This document shows, piece by piece, positions 43,174 to 52,567 of a stretch of DNA of 64,000 bases. Below the pieces are notes generated by a model. It saw nothing but the letters and a program-made list of their open reading frames with translations. It made no database searches and was not told the DNA's origin. Both the position numbers and the translations under genes were made by a program. This stretch comes from J054 sp965221985 (GTDB taxonomy: Bacteria; Pseudomonadota; Gammaproteobacteria; Steroidobacterales; GCA-2729495). Location of the stretch: positions 620,001-684,000 of the forward strand of contig OZ244928.1 of the NCBI GenBank assembly GCA_965221985.1, read 5' to 3'. The stretch's first letter is position 1, and each line of letters opens with the position of its first letter.

Positions 43174-44175
43174 TTGATACGTTCCTTCGCGACACTCTTG
43201 TTAGTGGGTATTTTCACCGCACCCCCGGGCGCGGCAGAACAACGGCTAAGCCTGGTCAGCAGTTGGAATGAGCAGCAGAACTTTACACAAGGTTTCATGG
43301 ACTATGTCGACGCCGTTAATGACACCGGGAAGGGTATCGTACAAATAGAATTTCTCGGCGGACCAGAGGTCATCCCGCAAAGAAATCTTCTTTACGCACT
43401 GCGCCGCGGTGTTATCGACTTAGCCTTTGGCGCCATTACTTACTACCGTGGCGTACTACCTGAGGGCGATGCGATTTTCGCATCCACCATCACGCCCATG
43501 GAAGCACGCCATTCTGGGGCCTTGGATGCATTGCAGCCCTATTGGCGAGAACGCATCAATGCACGGCTTTTGGGTTGGGTGCAATCCGGCGTCGGCGTGA
43601 ATATTTATTTGACCCGGGCCCCGAATTTCCAAAGCAACGGGATGCCTGACTTAACAGGCCTAAGAATTCGAACCTCGCCCTCGAATCGTGAATTGCTCAC
43701 CGTACTTGGGGGCCGAGCAATACAAATCCCCGTTAAAGAAATTTACACGGCTTTCCAGCGCGGCACGGTCGATGGTCTGGCATTTACCACTACCGGAATT
43801 CCAGACTTGGGCTTAGAGCGATATCTACACTATCGAATCGATCCGGCATTTTTGCAATTGTCGATTTGTTTACAAGTTAATCTGGATACTTGGTCAGAAC
43901 TCAGTGCCGAGGCACGCCAGATTCTTGAGAACGAAGCGATTCGTTACGAACCGAAAGGACGCGCTGATTTTTTTGCCTTGCAGGAAACCGAACTCAAGCT
44001 GTTGGATGAAAGCGGTTTGCGATCAGCACCCGTGGCCGCGAAACACGCCGATACTTATACAGCCCTGGCCCACAATACCGTGTGGAATCGTTTGGCTCGA
44101 CGCGCAGCTGATTCCGCCGCCCGACTAAAGCCCTTGTTTTACCCCGTGGGCACCGCGGCTGAGGGGCAACCTTGA
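43174..44175 (+). CDS. dctP: TRAP transporter solute-binding protein
   Basis: A 333-residue periplasmic binding protein of a tripartite ATP-independent (TRAP) importer. Residues 1-20 form a signal peptide (PGAAEQ). DLTGLRIRTSPSNRELLTVLGG contains the conserved Arg that holds a carboxylate, and FQRGTVDGLAFTTTG is the second family motif. A TTG at 43174 is the only start before the signal peptide. Its stop overlaps the next gene (TTGA). The likely ligand is an organic acid; the exact one cannot be read. Confidence 0.93.
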   Translation: MIRSFATLLLVGIFTAPPGAAEQRLSLVSSWNEQQNFTQGFMDYVDAVNDTGKGIVQIEFLGGPEVIPQRNLLYALRRGVIDLAFGAITYYRGVLPEGDAIFASTITPMEARHSGALDALQPYWRERINARLLGWVQSGVGVNIYLTRAPNFQSNGMPDLTGLRIRTSPSNRELLTVLGGRAIQIPVKEIYTAFQRGTVDGLAFTTTGIPDLGLERYLHYRIDPAFLQLSICLQVNLDTWSELSAEARQILENEAIRYEPKGRADFFALQETELKLLDESGLRSAPVAAKHADTYTALAHNTVWNRLARRAADSAARLKPLFYPVGTAAEGQP

Positions 44176-44675
44176 TCCGAGCCTACGATGCTTTGATTCG
44201 CGGGCTGGCCGGATTTTCCGGTGCGCTCATCGCAGCCATTTGCCTGTTAATCATTTGGGATGTGGCAGCCCGAAATTTCGGCCTGCAGCCACCCGCATCA
44301 ACCGTCGCCTTGACGGAATACGGTCTGCTCTATTTCACCATGGCGGCGGCACCGTGGCTGGTCAGACAACGCGGTCATATAGCCGTGGAAATCATCTATC
44401 GACGCCTGTCCAACCCCAGCCGCCGCTATCTAGATCGCTTCGTGCTTGCTGCCTGTATGCTGATTTGTGTCACGGTCTCGGCCTTAGCGGCTTTACTAAC
44501 TTGGGAAGCTCTTCAGCGTGGCGAAGTGGAAATTCGCTCGCTGGACGCACCTCGGTGGGCTCTGTTTTTGCCGCTAAGTATTGGCTTTGGCCTGATGGCC
44601 ATGGAATATCTGCGATTGTTGGTACGGGGCGAGTCGGCCATGGCCTCTGAAGGTAAGCAGCGGGAAACATTCTGA
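44172..44675 (+). CDS. dctQ: TRAP transporter small permease
   Basis: A 167-residue four-helix membrane protein, the DctQ subunit that links the binding protein to the large permease. IIWDVAARNFG, ALTEYGLLYFTMAAAPWLVRQRGHIAVEI match the DctQ family. The start is TTG at 44172 overlapping the dctP stop. It lies 28 nt before dctM in the operon. Confidence 0.92.
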   Translation: MIRAYDALIRGLAGFSGALIAAICLLIIWDVAARNFGLQPPASTVALTEYGLLYFTMAAAPWLVRQRGHIAVEIIYRRLSNPSRRYLDRFVLAACMLICVTVSALAALLTWEALQRGEVEIRSLDAPRWALFLPLSIGFGLMAMEYLRLLVRGESAMASEGKQRETF

Positions 44676-44703
44676 TGCCGGCCCCGAATAGGCAGCCACC
44701 GTC

Positions 44704-46014
44704 ATGAGCCCCTTGGAAATAGGCACGCTGGTTTTTTTTCTGGTGCTAATGTTAATGGCTACCGGCATCCCGGTGGCGTTCGCCTTTCTCGGTGCCAATC
44801 TAATCGGCGCCTTCTTGTTGATGGGCGGCTGGGTCGGCATGCTGCAATTAGTCGACAACTCCACGGCGCTAATTACCAGTTTTACCTTGGTCGCCGTACC
44901 CTTATTCGTGTTGATGGGCGCATTGCTGTTTCACAGCGGCCTTGCGCTGCGCGTGTTCGACGCTTTGGACGCGCTCTTCGGCCGAATACCCGCGCGGCTG
45001 AGTTACCTAACGGTGGCCGGCGGCGCGACCTTCTCGACCCTAACGGGTTCAACCATGGCGAACACCGCCATGCTGGGGTCACTGATGGTGCCGGAAATGA
45101 ATCGACGGGGGTATGCATCGCATATGTCCATCGGGCCCATTGTGGGCACCGGCGGACTCGCCATGCTGATCCCGCCATCGTCATTGGGCGTGCTGTTGGG
45201 CAGCCTGGCGCGTATCGACATCGGCGCCTTGCTTATCGCCGGTTTACTGCCTGGTCTGGTTCTCGCGTTTCTTTATTGCAGCGTGATCTATCTGCAAGCA
45301 CGCCTGCGGCCTGAATCCGCGCCAGCTTATGAAGTGGCCGAACTCTCTCGCCGCCATAAAGCGTCACTGTTTATTAAGAACATATTGCCCTTGGGGTTGG
45401 TCATTTTTGCCGTCGTGGGCTTTATATTGCTGGGCATCGCCACGCCTTCGGAAGCCGCGGCCTTTGGCGTGCTGGCCGTAGCGAGCTTGGCGGCCGCGTT
45501 TCGATGCCTGAGTTTCGCTGCCTGGCGAAAGGCTTTGCTTAGCACGGTGAGCGTAACGGGCACTGTGTTTCTGCTGATTATCAGCTCGTCGGTTTTCAGC
45601 CAGCTTATGGCATTTTCCGGAACCAGCGGCAAGCTCGTGGACTGGGGTCTAGCCTTGGAAGCCGGGCCGGTGGCAAAACTGATACTGATGTTCGGATTGC
45701 TGCTGCTATTGGGCATGTTCATGGATCAAATTTCCATCATGCTTCTGACCATACCGGTCTTTTTCCCGCTAGCTACAAGCTTGGGCTTTGACAAGATTTG
45801 GTTCGGCATAGTCATGCTGCTGGCTTTGCAAATGAGCCTCACTACACCGCCCTTCGGCTTGCTACTTTTTCTGATGCTCGGTGCCGCACCGCGTGGTACT
45901 ACTCTGCAACAGGTGGTGTTAGCGGCGCTGCCTTATTTGAGTTGCGATGCCTTATTGCTAGTCATCTTGATGTTGTTTCCCGGCCTCGCGCTTTTCCTGC
46001 CCAGTTTCTTATGA
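44704..46014 (+). CDS. dctM: TRAP transporter large permease
   Basis: A 436-residue ion-coupled permease with about 12 membrane segments. TLTGSTMANTAMLGSLMVPEM, GPIVGTGGLAMLIPPSS and GILL-type loops before TPSEAAAFGV are family signatures; LLLLGMFMDQISIMLLTIPVF contains the C-terminal motif. The gene closes the dctPQM operon. It is convergent with a small hypothetical gene 9 nt downstream. Confidence 0.94.
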   Translation: MSPLEIGTLVFFLVLMLMATGIPVAFAFLGANLIGAFLLMGGWVGMLQLVDNSTALITSFTLVAVPLFVLMGALLFHSGLALRVFDALDALFGRIPARLSYLTVAGGATFSTLTGSTMANTAMLGSLMVPEMNRRGYASHMSIGPIVGTGGLAMLIPPSSLGVLLGSLARIDIGALLIAGLLPGLVLAFLYCSVIYLQARLRPESAPAYEVAELSRRHKASLFIKNILPLGLVIFAVVGFILLGIATPSEAAAFGVLAVASLAAAFRCLSFAAWRKALLSTVSVTGTVFLLIISSSVFSQLMAFSGTSGKLVDWGLALEAGPVAKLILMFGLLLLLGMFMDQISIMLLTIPVFFPLATSLGFDKIWFGIVMLLALQMSLTTPPFGLLLFLMLGAAPRGTTLQQVVLAALPYLSCDALLLVILMLFPGLALFLPSFL

Positions 46015-46023
46015 GCAATTGTT

Positions 46024-46371
46024 CTACCAGCGCAGGTAGTCGGCGACAAATTCCTCGAGATCCTCGGGTTTTTGCATGGCTTCGGGCAACAAATTTTGAT
46101 GCATCCAGGCCATTAGATCGTCAGAACTTTGGCCTCGCTCTCCGGATAAGAATTCTTGTAGCCGTTGGCAAACTTGACGGCTGGCCTCCCAATCGAATCG
46201 ATCCTTTGGTGCGGATTCATAGGCGTAGTCCAGGACATGCTGAGCAACAAGGCGAGTGCGTATGGGAGAACGCAAAGCATCTGGCAGCTGCCGGTAGCGA
46301 CGGTATAGACGCCAGGCGCGATGTCCGCGCAAGGACACGACTTGGCATGAGGATTCGGGAAGTGCACTCAT
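46024..46371 (-). CDS. Hypothetical protein, 115 residues
   Basis: Not recognised. It is soluble, basic in the N-terminal half (RGHRAWRLYRRYRQLP) and acidic at the C-terminus (EDLEEFVADYLRW). Predominantly helical by composition. The start codon lacks a clear ribosome site. The frame is intact and fills the gap between the TRAP operon and the VOC gene, which supports it being a real gene, but there is no functional clue. Confidence 0.5.
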   Translation of the reverse strand: MSALPESSCQVVSLRGHRAWRLYRRYRQLPDALRSPIRTRLVAQHVLDYAYESAPKDRFDWEASRQVCQRLQEFLSGERGQSSDDLMAWMHQNLLPEAMQKPEDLEEFVADYLRW

Positions 46372-46522
46372 CTTATTGGTCTCAAACGAGAGCTGTTAGC
46401 TCTGCATTTCTTTTTGTTATGCCTGCCATTTTAAACTACAACAATATTCGAGTGTAGCGCTAGCCGATGAACGAACATCAAGAAGGGTACCAGCGTGTTC
46501 GGTTTTATATTTCGTCGTGATT

Positions 46523-47221
46523 ATGACTAGTCACTGGCGCTTTCTTGAACTCAGTTTACCCACTCAAGACATTGCGGCATCCTTGGATTTTTACCGCCGC
46601 TTGGGCTTTTCGGAAATCACCACGGCGGATATCCGCAGCTATCCCTACGCCGTGGTCAGCGACAGTCGAATCGCCATTGGTTTACATGGTGAGGAACTCA
46701 GCAAGCCGGGATTATGTTTTGTACAGGCCGATGCTGCTCGCTGGGCGCGGCAGTTGGAAGCGGCCGGCTACGATTTAGCCTTGGCGCGACTCGGTAGCGA
46801 CGATTTTCATGAATTTGCGCTGGAAGATCCATCCGGCAATTTGGCTATTGTGATGGAAGCCCCCAGCTTTTCTCGTTTGAGCGCGCAAGAATCAGAGATT
46901 CCCGTCACCGGGTCGTCCGCTTGTATTCAATTCGCCTGCATCGATGTCGCCGAAGCCAGAGAGTTTTGGAGAATTGCTGGACTGGAATGCGTCAATGATG
47001 AGGTGGATTGTAGTGATACCGATGTCGAACTAGCCGCGCCCGCCCTGCGCCTGCGTCTTTCCGTGGGAAGACCATCGGCACCGACATTGCATTTCAGCGA
47101 ACCGGATCACGCAGCACTTGCCCTTGCGATGGAACGCCATGGTCTACCGGCGAAACGAATCGGCGATGCCCTAGTCATTACCGCGCCCGAAGGTACGCGT
47201 TTGAGCCTGGCAAACGCTTAG
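46523..47221 (+). CDS. VOC (glyoxalase/dioxygenase fold) family protein
   Basis: A 232-residue protein with two VOC beta-alpha-beta-beta-beta modules. The first begins WRFLELSLPTQDIAASLDFYRRLGF and ends FALEDPSGNLAIVME; the second starts CIQFACIDVAEAREFWRIAGLECV and is more divergent. Metal-ligand His and Glu residues are only partly evident, so it may not be a canonical glyoxalase I. The ATG at 46523 is preferred to a GTG 6 nt upstream. Its stop overlaps the acs stop in convergent orientation. Confidence 0.82.
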   Translation: MTSHWRFLELSLPTQDIAASLDFYRRLGFSEITTADIRSYPYAVVSDSRIAIGLHGEELSKPGLCFVQADAARWARQLEAAGYDLALARLGSDDFHEFALEDPSGNLAIVMEAPSFSRLSAQESEIPVTGSSACIQFACIDVAEAREFWRIAGLECVNDEVDCSDTDVELAAPALRLRLSVGRPSAPTLHFSEPDHAALALAMERHGLPAKRIGDALVITAPEGTRLSLANA

Positions 47222-49182
47222 GCCTTGCCGCGCAGTTGATCAAGAATGGCGGGATTCTCCAAAGTGGATGTGTCTTGGGTAATCTCTTCGCCACTGGCAA
47301 TTGCTCTGAGTAAACGCCGCATGATTTTTCCGGAGCGCGTCTTGGGTAGGTTATCGGCGAAACGAATCTCGTCGGGCTTGGCAATGGGGCCCAACTCCTC
47401 GCCTACCCAACTGCGCAATAGCTGAATCAGATTTTCGGCCTTGTCGCCGGTCGGGCGTTCTCCGCGTAGTACCACATAGGCGAAAATCGCTTCGCCCTTC
47501 ACTTCATGGGGCCGGCCCACGACGGCCGCTTCGACCACGAGGTCGTGGGCCACCAAGGCAGATTCCACTTCCATAGTGCCCAAGCGATGGCCCGCCACGT
47601 TGAGCACATCGTCGATACGCCCCATGATCCAAAAATAACCATCGGCATCACGATGCGCGCTGTCGCCCGCAACGTAAAAACGCTGATCAAATTTTTCCCA
47701 GTAGGTCTCTATATAACGATCGTTGTCGCCCCAAATGGTGCGCAGCATGGATGGCCAAGGCTGCTTAATCACCAGATAACCGCCTTCTTCCGGTGAAGTC
47801 ACAGGCTCGCCGGCTTCGTCCACGATATCCACGTCGATGCCGGGCAAGGGGCGTGTGCAAGAACCCGGCTTGGTTGCCGTCACACCGGGCACGGGAGAAA
47901 TCATGATGCCGCCGGTTTCTGTCTGCCACCAGGTATCCACAATGGGACAACGTTCTTTGCCGATCACCTTGTGGTACCAAATCCAAGCTTCGGGATTGAT
48001 CGGCTCGCCCACGGTGCCCAGCAACCTAATTTTCGACAAATCAAATTGCGCCGGCACATCATCGCCAAACTTCATCAAGGCCCGAATGGCCGTGGGGGCA
48101 GTGTAAAAAATCGTCACGCCATGACGTTGGCAAATGCTCCAAAATCGCCCGGCATCCGGATAAGTTGGTGCCCCCTCGTAGATGACGATGGTGGCACCAG
48201 CAGCTAAAGGCCCATACGCCACATAGGTATGGCCGGTGATCCAACCCACATCGGCCGTACACCAAAACACATCGTCCTCATTGAGATCGAAGACCATTTG
48301 ATTGGTGAGTTTGGCGTGCAATAAATAGCCCGCGCTGGCATGCTGAATGCCCTTGGGTTTTCCCGTGGAGCCTGAGGTGTAGAGCAAGAACAGCGGATGT
48401 TCGGCGTTGAAGGCCTGTGCTGCGCATTCTTCGGGCTGACCCGCGATGGCATCGGACCACCAAACGTCACGACCAGCTTGCATGGCACAGCCACAATCGG
48501 CGCGTTTCAAAACAATAACTGTTTCTATGCTGTCGCAGCCATCGTCCAGAGCTTTATCCGTTGCCGCTTTCAGCTCAACAATGTTGCCACCGCGATGACC
48601 GCCGTCAGCGGTGATCACCATTTTTGCGCCAGCATCACGAATTCGATCGCGTAGTGAATTGGCAGAGAATCCACCGAACACCACCGAATGCACAGCACCG
48701 ATGCGCGCGCATGCCTGCATGGCAATGACGGCTTCGGGCACCATGGGCATATAAATGACTACCCGGTCTCCGGCTTCGATACCTTGGCTGCGTAAAGCAT
48801 TGGCGAATTGACAAACATCCTTGGTGAGCTGCCGGTAACTTAAAGTCCGTCGATCACCGCCTTCGCCTTCAAAAATAATGGCGGGCTTTTCGCCACGTTC
48901 AGCCAGGTGCACGTCCAGGCAATTGCGCGAGACATTGAGATCACCGTCCGTAAACCAAGAAAAATTCGGCGCCGCAGAACGATCCAGGACTTGGCTAAAC
49001 GGCTTGTCCCAAACTAATAAATCGCGAGCTAGTTTCGACCAGTAAGCTTCATAGTCACCTTTCGCCGAAGCGTAAAGGGCGTCTAAATCTTCAGCTTTAA
49101 AACGTGCCTTGGCGGAAAACTCAGCCGCCGGCGGAAATTCCCGATGTTCTTTCAGTATGGATTCAATGCTCTTATCGTTCAT
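47218..49182 (-). CDS. acs: Acetyl-CoA synthetase
   Basis: Acs activates acetate to acetyl-CoA through acetyl-AMP. At 654 residues it is full length. The AMP-binding motif is LYTSGSTGKPKGIQHASAGY; WWQTETGG is the adenylate motif, and LPKTRSGKIMRRLLR at the C-terminus includes the catalytic Lys that is acetylated to control activity. It begins with ATG at 49182. A possible promoter lies at 49222-49227. Its end overlaps the VOC gene by 4 bp. Confidence 0.97.
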   Translation of the reverse strand: MNDKSIESILKEHREFPPAAEFSAKARFKAEDLDALYASAKGDYEAYWSKLARDLLVWDKPFSQVLDRSAAPNFSWFTDGDLNVSRNCLDVHLAERGEKPAIIFEGEGGDRRTLSYRQLTKDVCQFANALRSQGIEAGDRVVIYMPMVPEAVIAMQACARIGAVHSVVFGGFSANSLRDRIRDAGAKMVITADGGHRGGNIVELKAATDKALDDGCDSIETVIVLKRADCGCAMQAGRDVWWSDAIAGQPEECAAQAFNAEHPLFLLYTSGSTGKPKGIQHASAGYLLHAKLTNQMVFDLNEDDVFWCTADVGWITGHTYVAYGPLAAGATIVIYEGAPTYPDAGRFWSICQRHGVTIFYTAPTAIRALMKFGDDVPAQFDLSKIRLLGTVGEPINPEAWIWYHKVIGKERCPIVDTWWQTETGGIMISPVPGVTATKPGSCTRPLPGIDVDIVDEAGEPVTSPEEGGYLVIKQPWPSMLRTIWGDNDRYIETYWEKFDQRFYVAGDSAHRDADGYFWIMGRIDDVLNVAGHRLGTMEVESALVAHDLVVEAAVVGRPHEVKGEAIFAYVVLRGERPTGDKAENLIQLLRSWVGEELGPIAKPDEIRFADNLPKTRSGKIMRRLLRAIASGEEITQDTSTLENPAILDQLRGKA

Positions 49183-49221
49183 GCAGATCCCCAGATCCTT
49201 TGGCCGTAGCAGTCAGCAACT

Positions 49222-49227
49222 ATTCTA
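49222..49227 (-). promoter_or_regulatory. Predicted -10 (TAGAAT) of acs
   Basis: On the minus strand CGC TAGAAT AG lies 39 nt before the acs ATG, in the spacer after the fructosamine-kinase-like gene. The -35 is weak, so an activator may be needed. It would make acs an independent transcript. Confidence 0.45.
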
Positions 49228-49242
49228 GCGTCTAGTCAGGCG

Positions 49243-50112
49243 CTAATCTAAGAGCCTGCTAAAAATCGCCATCGCCTGGGCGGCATAAGAACTGCCGAAA
49301 AGATTCAGATGGTTCAGTACATGATAGAGCTGGTAAAGCTTGCTGCGCGTTTCATGGCCGGGAGGCAGTGGCCAGGTGTTTTGGTAGGCGGCATAGAAAC
49401 TCGCGGGAAAACCACCGAATAAGCGGGTCATGGCCAGTTCGGCTTCCCGGTCGCCGTAGTAGACAGCCGGATCGAAAATCACCGGCTCCGCATCCGCGGA
49501 TACGCCCCAGTTGCCACCCCAGAGATCGCCATGCAGCAGGGAGGCTTGCGGCGAATGGGCGAGAAAGTCTGGGAGCCGGTCCATCAAATCTTGGCCACGA
49601 CGCTGTATTTCATCGCCATGGCCATTCTTCTTGGCGAGCTGAAGTTGATAGCCAAGCCGTTGCTCGCGCCAAAAAGCAACCCAATCCGAATGCCGCGCGT
49701 TGGGCTGGCGGGTCAAGCCGATTCTGTTATCGCGCTGCCACCCGAATCGTTCTGCCACATGCCGGTGCTGTTCGGCCAGTTGCCCACCAAACAACTCGGC
49801 GGCGACGCTGTTCTTTTCGCCAAGATCCAGGTGCTCAAGCAATAGATAAGACTGCAGCCCGGCGATACCGGTGCCGATGACGGCCGGCACTCTCACGGCC
49901 TGAGCGCTTGCCAGTTCCCTGAGACCATCTGCCTCGTCCACGAACATATCGGCCAGTGCGGCGTCGTGAATCTTTACGAAGTAGCGGTTTCCCGCCAGGC
50001 TCTGAATCGAAAAACACTCATTGATGCTACCACCGCTCACCCGATGAATGGCTTCGGTTCGCAGCGGACCACATTGAACTTCGAGAGCAGCCTTGAGCTT
50101 GGCTTTGATCAC
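49243..50112 (-). CDS. Fructosamine kinase family protein
   Basis: A 289-residue kinase-like protein of the FN3K/YniA family, which phosphorylates protein-bound sugar adducts so that they fall off. HGDLWGGNWG is the catalytic-loop motif; the second metal Asp is in VIFDPAVYYGDREAELAMTRLFGG. IHRVSGGSINECFSI and YFVKIH form the nucleotide-binding lobe with its Lys. The start is GTG at 50112. It lies 27 nt after the exonuclease gene in the same direction. Confidence 0.92.
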   Translation of the reverse strand: MIKAKLKAALEVQCGPLRTEAIHRVSGGSINECFSIQSLAGNRYFVKIHDAALADMFVDEADGLRELASAQAVRVPAVIGTGIAGLQSYLLLEHLDLGEKNSVAAELFGGQLAEQHRHVAERFGWQRDNRIGLTRQPNARHSDWVAFWREQRLGYQLQLAKKNGHGDEIQRRGQDLMDRLPDFLAHSPQASLLHGDLWGGNWGVSADAEPVIFDPAVYYGDREAELAMTRLFGGFPASFYAAYQNTWPLPPGHETRSKLYQLYHVLNHLNLFGSSYAAQAMAIFSRLLD

Positions 50113-50139
50113 TGTGTAAAGCGACAGGTCAACCAGCCA

Positions 50140-51027
50140 CTAGAACTTTTGGGCAATTCGCTCGGCCTGCCGGCGCAGCGAGCTGCCGAATCCCGCTTCG
50201 TCGTAGAGCCGCCAAAGTTCTTCCAACTCGGGCGCCTGACGACGAACACTTTCCTCACTGGTGTCCATGGGTGCGTCGCAGCGGATTCTAGCCAGCTCGC
50301 GGCATAGCTCTGCCATTTCCTGGTGCTCGGCCAACTTCGCACCGAGCTTACCCGCACCCCGGATATTCAAGTTCGCTACCTCGTCCAGCTTCAAGTAAAG
50401 GTCCTCCAAATCATCAAATTGCTCCAGCAGAGCCGCCGCGGTTTTCTTGCCAACACCCGGCACGCCGGGAATATTGTCGACACTATCGCCAGCTAAACCT
50501 AAAAAGTCAGGCATCTGCTCGGCACGAACGCCGAAGGCGTCGCCGACTTGATGATGTTTGATGGTTTTTTGGCCGGCGAAATCCCAGAACGTATCGCCCT
50601 GTTCCAGCAACTGTAGTAAATCTTTGTCCCGGGAAACAATCGTCACAGCATGGCCAGCACGCCGCACGCCGACAGCCAGGGTGCCGATTAGATCATCGGC
50701 TTCATAAGCGGTGTCCGCACACTCACGAATTCCCATGGCCCGGGTGATTTCGCGGCATTGGGCAAACTGGCGCTTGAGTTCCGGCGGTGCGGGCTCACGA
50801 TTAGCCTTGTAGTCAGGATACATGTCATTGCGAAACGAAGTCTGCAAACTCACATCAAATGCCGCAGCGACAAACTCTGGCTCCACTGATTCTAGAAAAT
50901 CGCCCAGAAAACGCGTAAAGCCATAGACCGCGTTAACGGGATTACGCTCATCATCCGTCATGCTATCGGGAATGGTGTACCAGGCACGAAAGACGAAAAT
51001 GCTGGAGTCGATTAGATAAGTCTTCAT
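50140..51027 (-). CDS. 5'-3' exonuclease / flap endonuclease (Xni-like)
   Basis: A 295-residue free-standing nuclease homologous to the N-terminal domain of DNA polymerase I and to Xni (ExoIX). Acidic metal ligands appear in order: LIDSSIFVFRAW, YEADDLIGTLA, SRDKDLLQLL and GLAGDSVDNIPG. NIPGVPGVGKKTAAALLEQF is the helix-hairpin-helix 2 DNA-binding motif. It probably trims DNA flaps. Its ATG overlaps the anti-sigma stop by 4 bp, so a DNA-processing enzyme is co-translated with a stress-type sigma cascade. Confidence 0.9.
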   Translation of the reverse strand: MKTYLIDSSIFVFRAWYTIPDSMTDDERNPVNAVYGFTRFLGDFLESVEPEFVAAAFDVSLQTSFRNDMYPDYKANREPAPPELKRQFAQCREITRAMGIRECADTAYEADDLIGTLAVGVRRAGHAVTIVSRDKDLLQLLEQGDTFWDFAGQKTIKHHQVGDAFGVRAEQMPDFLGLAGDSVDNIPGVPGVGKKTAAALLEQFDDLEDLYLKLDEVANLNIRGAGKLGAKLAEHQEMAELCRELARIRCDAPMDTSEESVRRQAPELEELWRLYDEAGFGSSLRRQAERIAQKF

Positions 51028-51944
51028 TCTTCTTGTTGCATGTCTTCAAGGCGCAGGCTTGCCGGATGCTCTGGAAAATCCAGCTTGAAGGCCATGAGTA
51101 GTTGCCAGGCGGTATCGGGATCATCCGCATCATAGGCGCTGAGGATTTCGGTCAAGCGATCGATTGGATCGCCCGCCTCACCCATAGATACCGCAGCAGC
51201 GACTTGCTTCCTCGGCGCTGCCTGCTTGCTAAGGGGAGCCGCGGCACTATCGGCGGTGGAGAAGTCTTCCCGCAGCATGGCCATGGCCTGCAACAAGACA
51301 TCATCATCGCGCGGAGCCTGCATCGGATTCGCGTCGGTCGCAGAGGCTGACGAGCCCATGGAAAGCGCGCTGCGGGCCTCAGCTTCTCGCTTTGCTCTTC
51401 CCGCCGGCAGTTCCGGCCTGGCCGGTTCCAGCGTCACTGAATTTTCCGCGGCCATGGTCGGCGCGGAAAAATCGGCATCGTCAAGCACTTGTTCCTCGAG
51501 AGGCGGCTCTTCACGCGCCATGCGGGGCGCCGATGGCAAAGATTCGGGCCGATCGCGTCTCGGTACGGCGATGTCGGCGGCAGGTGGGGCAGCCATGGAG
51601 TCGGCTCTTTCGCCGTCGGTGGAAAAAGTATCTGAATCGCGCGCCTTATATTCAGCAACGCTAACGTTTGCATCCGTTAGCGGACCCGTGGGCTGTATGC
51701 TCAAGTTCAAAACCAAAGAAACGCAGAGCATCAACGTAGCTGCCACAGCCAGCGCTGGAATCCAGCGGCCCATAGGTCGCTTCAGATGCACCAACTTCGA
51801 TGCCTCTCGCGCCTGCGCCAAAATCTTCTCGTCAACACCCGCCGGCGGATCTTGCCGGTTCAATGCCGCATAATGTTTTGACAACGGCGATTTGCCGTCA
51901 AGGTAGGCCTCAAAGTCGCCGTCTTTTTTTGAAGGCTCGCTCAT
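51024..51944 (-). CDS. Anti-sigma factor-like membrane protein
   Basis: A 306-residue single-pass protein. The N-terminal cytoplasmic part (about 75 residues, FEAYLDGKSPLSKHYAALN then PPAGVDEKILAQAREA) resembles the ECF-binding region of small anti-sigma factors. One membrane helix follows (IPALAVAATLMLCVSLVLNL). The rest is Ala-, Pro- and acid-rich with a short C-terminal helical part. There is no zinc HxxxCxxC motif. It overlaps the ECF sigma gene by 4 bp upstream and the exonuclease gene by 4 bp downstream. The anti-sigma role is inferred from position and topology. Confidence 0.72.
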   Translation of the reverse strand: MSEPSKKDGDFEAYLDGKSPLSKHYAALNRQDPPAGVDEKILAQAREASKLVHLKRPMGRWIPALAVAATLMLCVSLVLNLSIQPTGPLTDANVSVAEYKARDSDTFSTDGERADSMAAPPAADIAVPRRDRPESLPSAPRMAREEPPLEEQVLDDADFSAPTMAAENSVTLEPARPELPAGRAKREAEARSALSMGSSASATDANPMQAPRDDDVLLQAMAMLREDFSTADSAAAPLSKQAAPRKQVAAAVSMGEAGDPIDRLTEILSAYDADDPDTAWQLLMAFKLDFPEHPASLRLEDMQQEE

Positions 51945-52522
51945 GGCCAGGCACCTTGTTCAAGCAATGCTCGCTTAAGCTTCTGCACGGCATAGCGTAA
52001 ACGGCTCTTGGCTGTTTCTTCGGGGACATCGGTAGCGACGGCGATTTCCGCGAGACTCAGGCCAGCCTCTTCGCGAAGCAGAAAAGCTTCGCGTTGATCC
52101 TCGGGTAATGCGGCAATGGCAGCTTCCAATTGCGCGGCTGTTTCGAGATTGATGGCTCCGCGCTCGGCAGTGGCCGCCGGATCAACTGTCATGGCCTCGG
52201 GTTCAAAGTCCTCGCTCGCCGAGACCAACGGCCGTCGCGATTCACGTCGTCGATTATCTATCCAGCAATTGTGCGCGAGGGTATACATATAGGTGGTGAA
52301 CTTAGCGCGGGCTTCGTAACGATGTCGCGCCGCGATGATCTTAGCCCACAGCTCCTGTAGTAAATCGCCGGCCAACTCAGCGTCACCGCATTGTCTAAGA
52401 AAATAACGATAAACCGGACCCTTGTGCCGTGCATAAAGACGTTCGAAAGCGACCGTGTCGCCCGCCCGGTAGCGCAGCATCAGTGCATTGTCGTCGGGCT
52501 CTCCCGCCATGGCTGGCAGCAT
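51941..52522 (-). CDS. ECF RNA polymerase sigma factor
   Basis: A 193-residue extracytoplasmic-function sigma factor. Region 2 is recognised by ERLYARHKGPVYRYFLRQCGD and AGDLLQELWAKIIAAR, region 4 by LEAAIAALPEDQREAFLLREEAGLSLAEIA followed by VPEETAKSRLRYAVQKLKRAL. It is 4 bp from its presumed anti-sigma partner and 45 nt downstream of a VWA lipoprotein gene. The target promoter is not identified; no repeated ECF-type motif was seen. Confidence 0.95.
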   Translation of the reverse strand: MLPAMAGEPDDNALMLRYRAGDTVAFERLYARHKGPVYRYFLRQCGDAELAGDLLQELWAKIIAARHRYEARAKFTTYMYTLAHNCWIDNRRRESRRPLVSASEDFEPEAMTVDPAATAERGAINLETAAQLEAAIAALPEDQREAFLLREEAGLSLAEIAVATDVPEETAKSRLRYAVQKLKRALLEQGAWP

Positions 52523-52567
52523 AAGCCAGCCAGCCGGGCGGGAAAACCGTCAGACGCATTGCCGCGC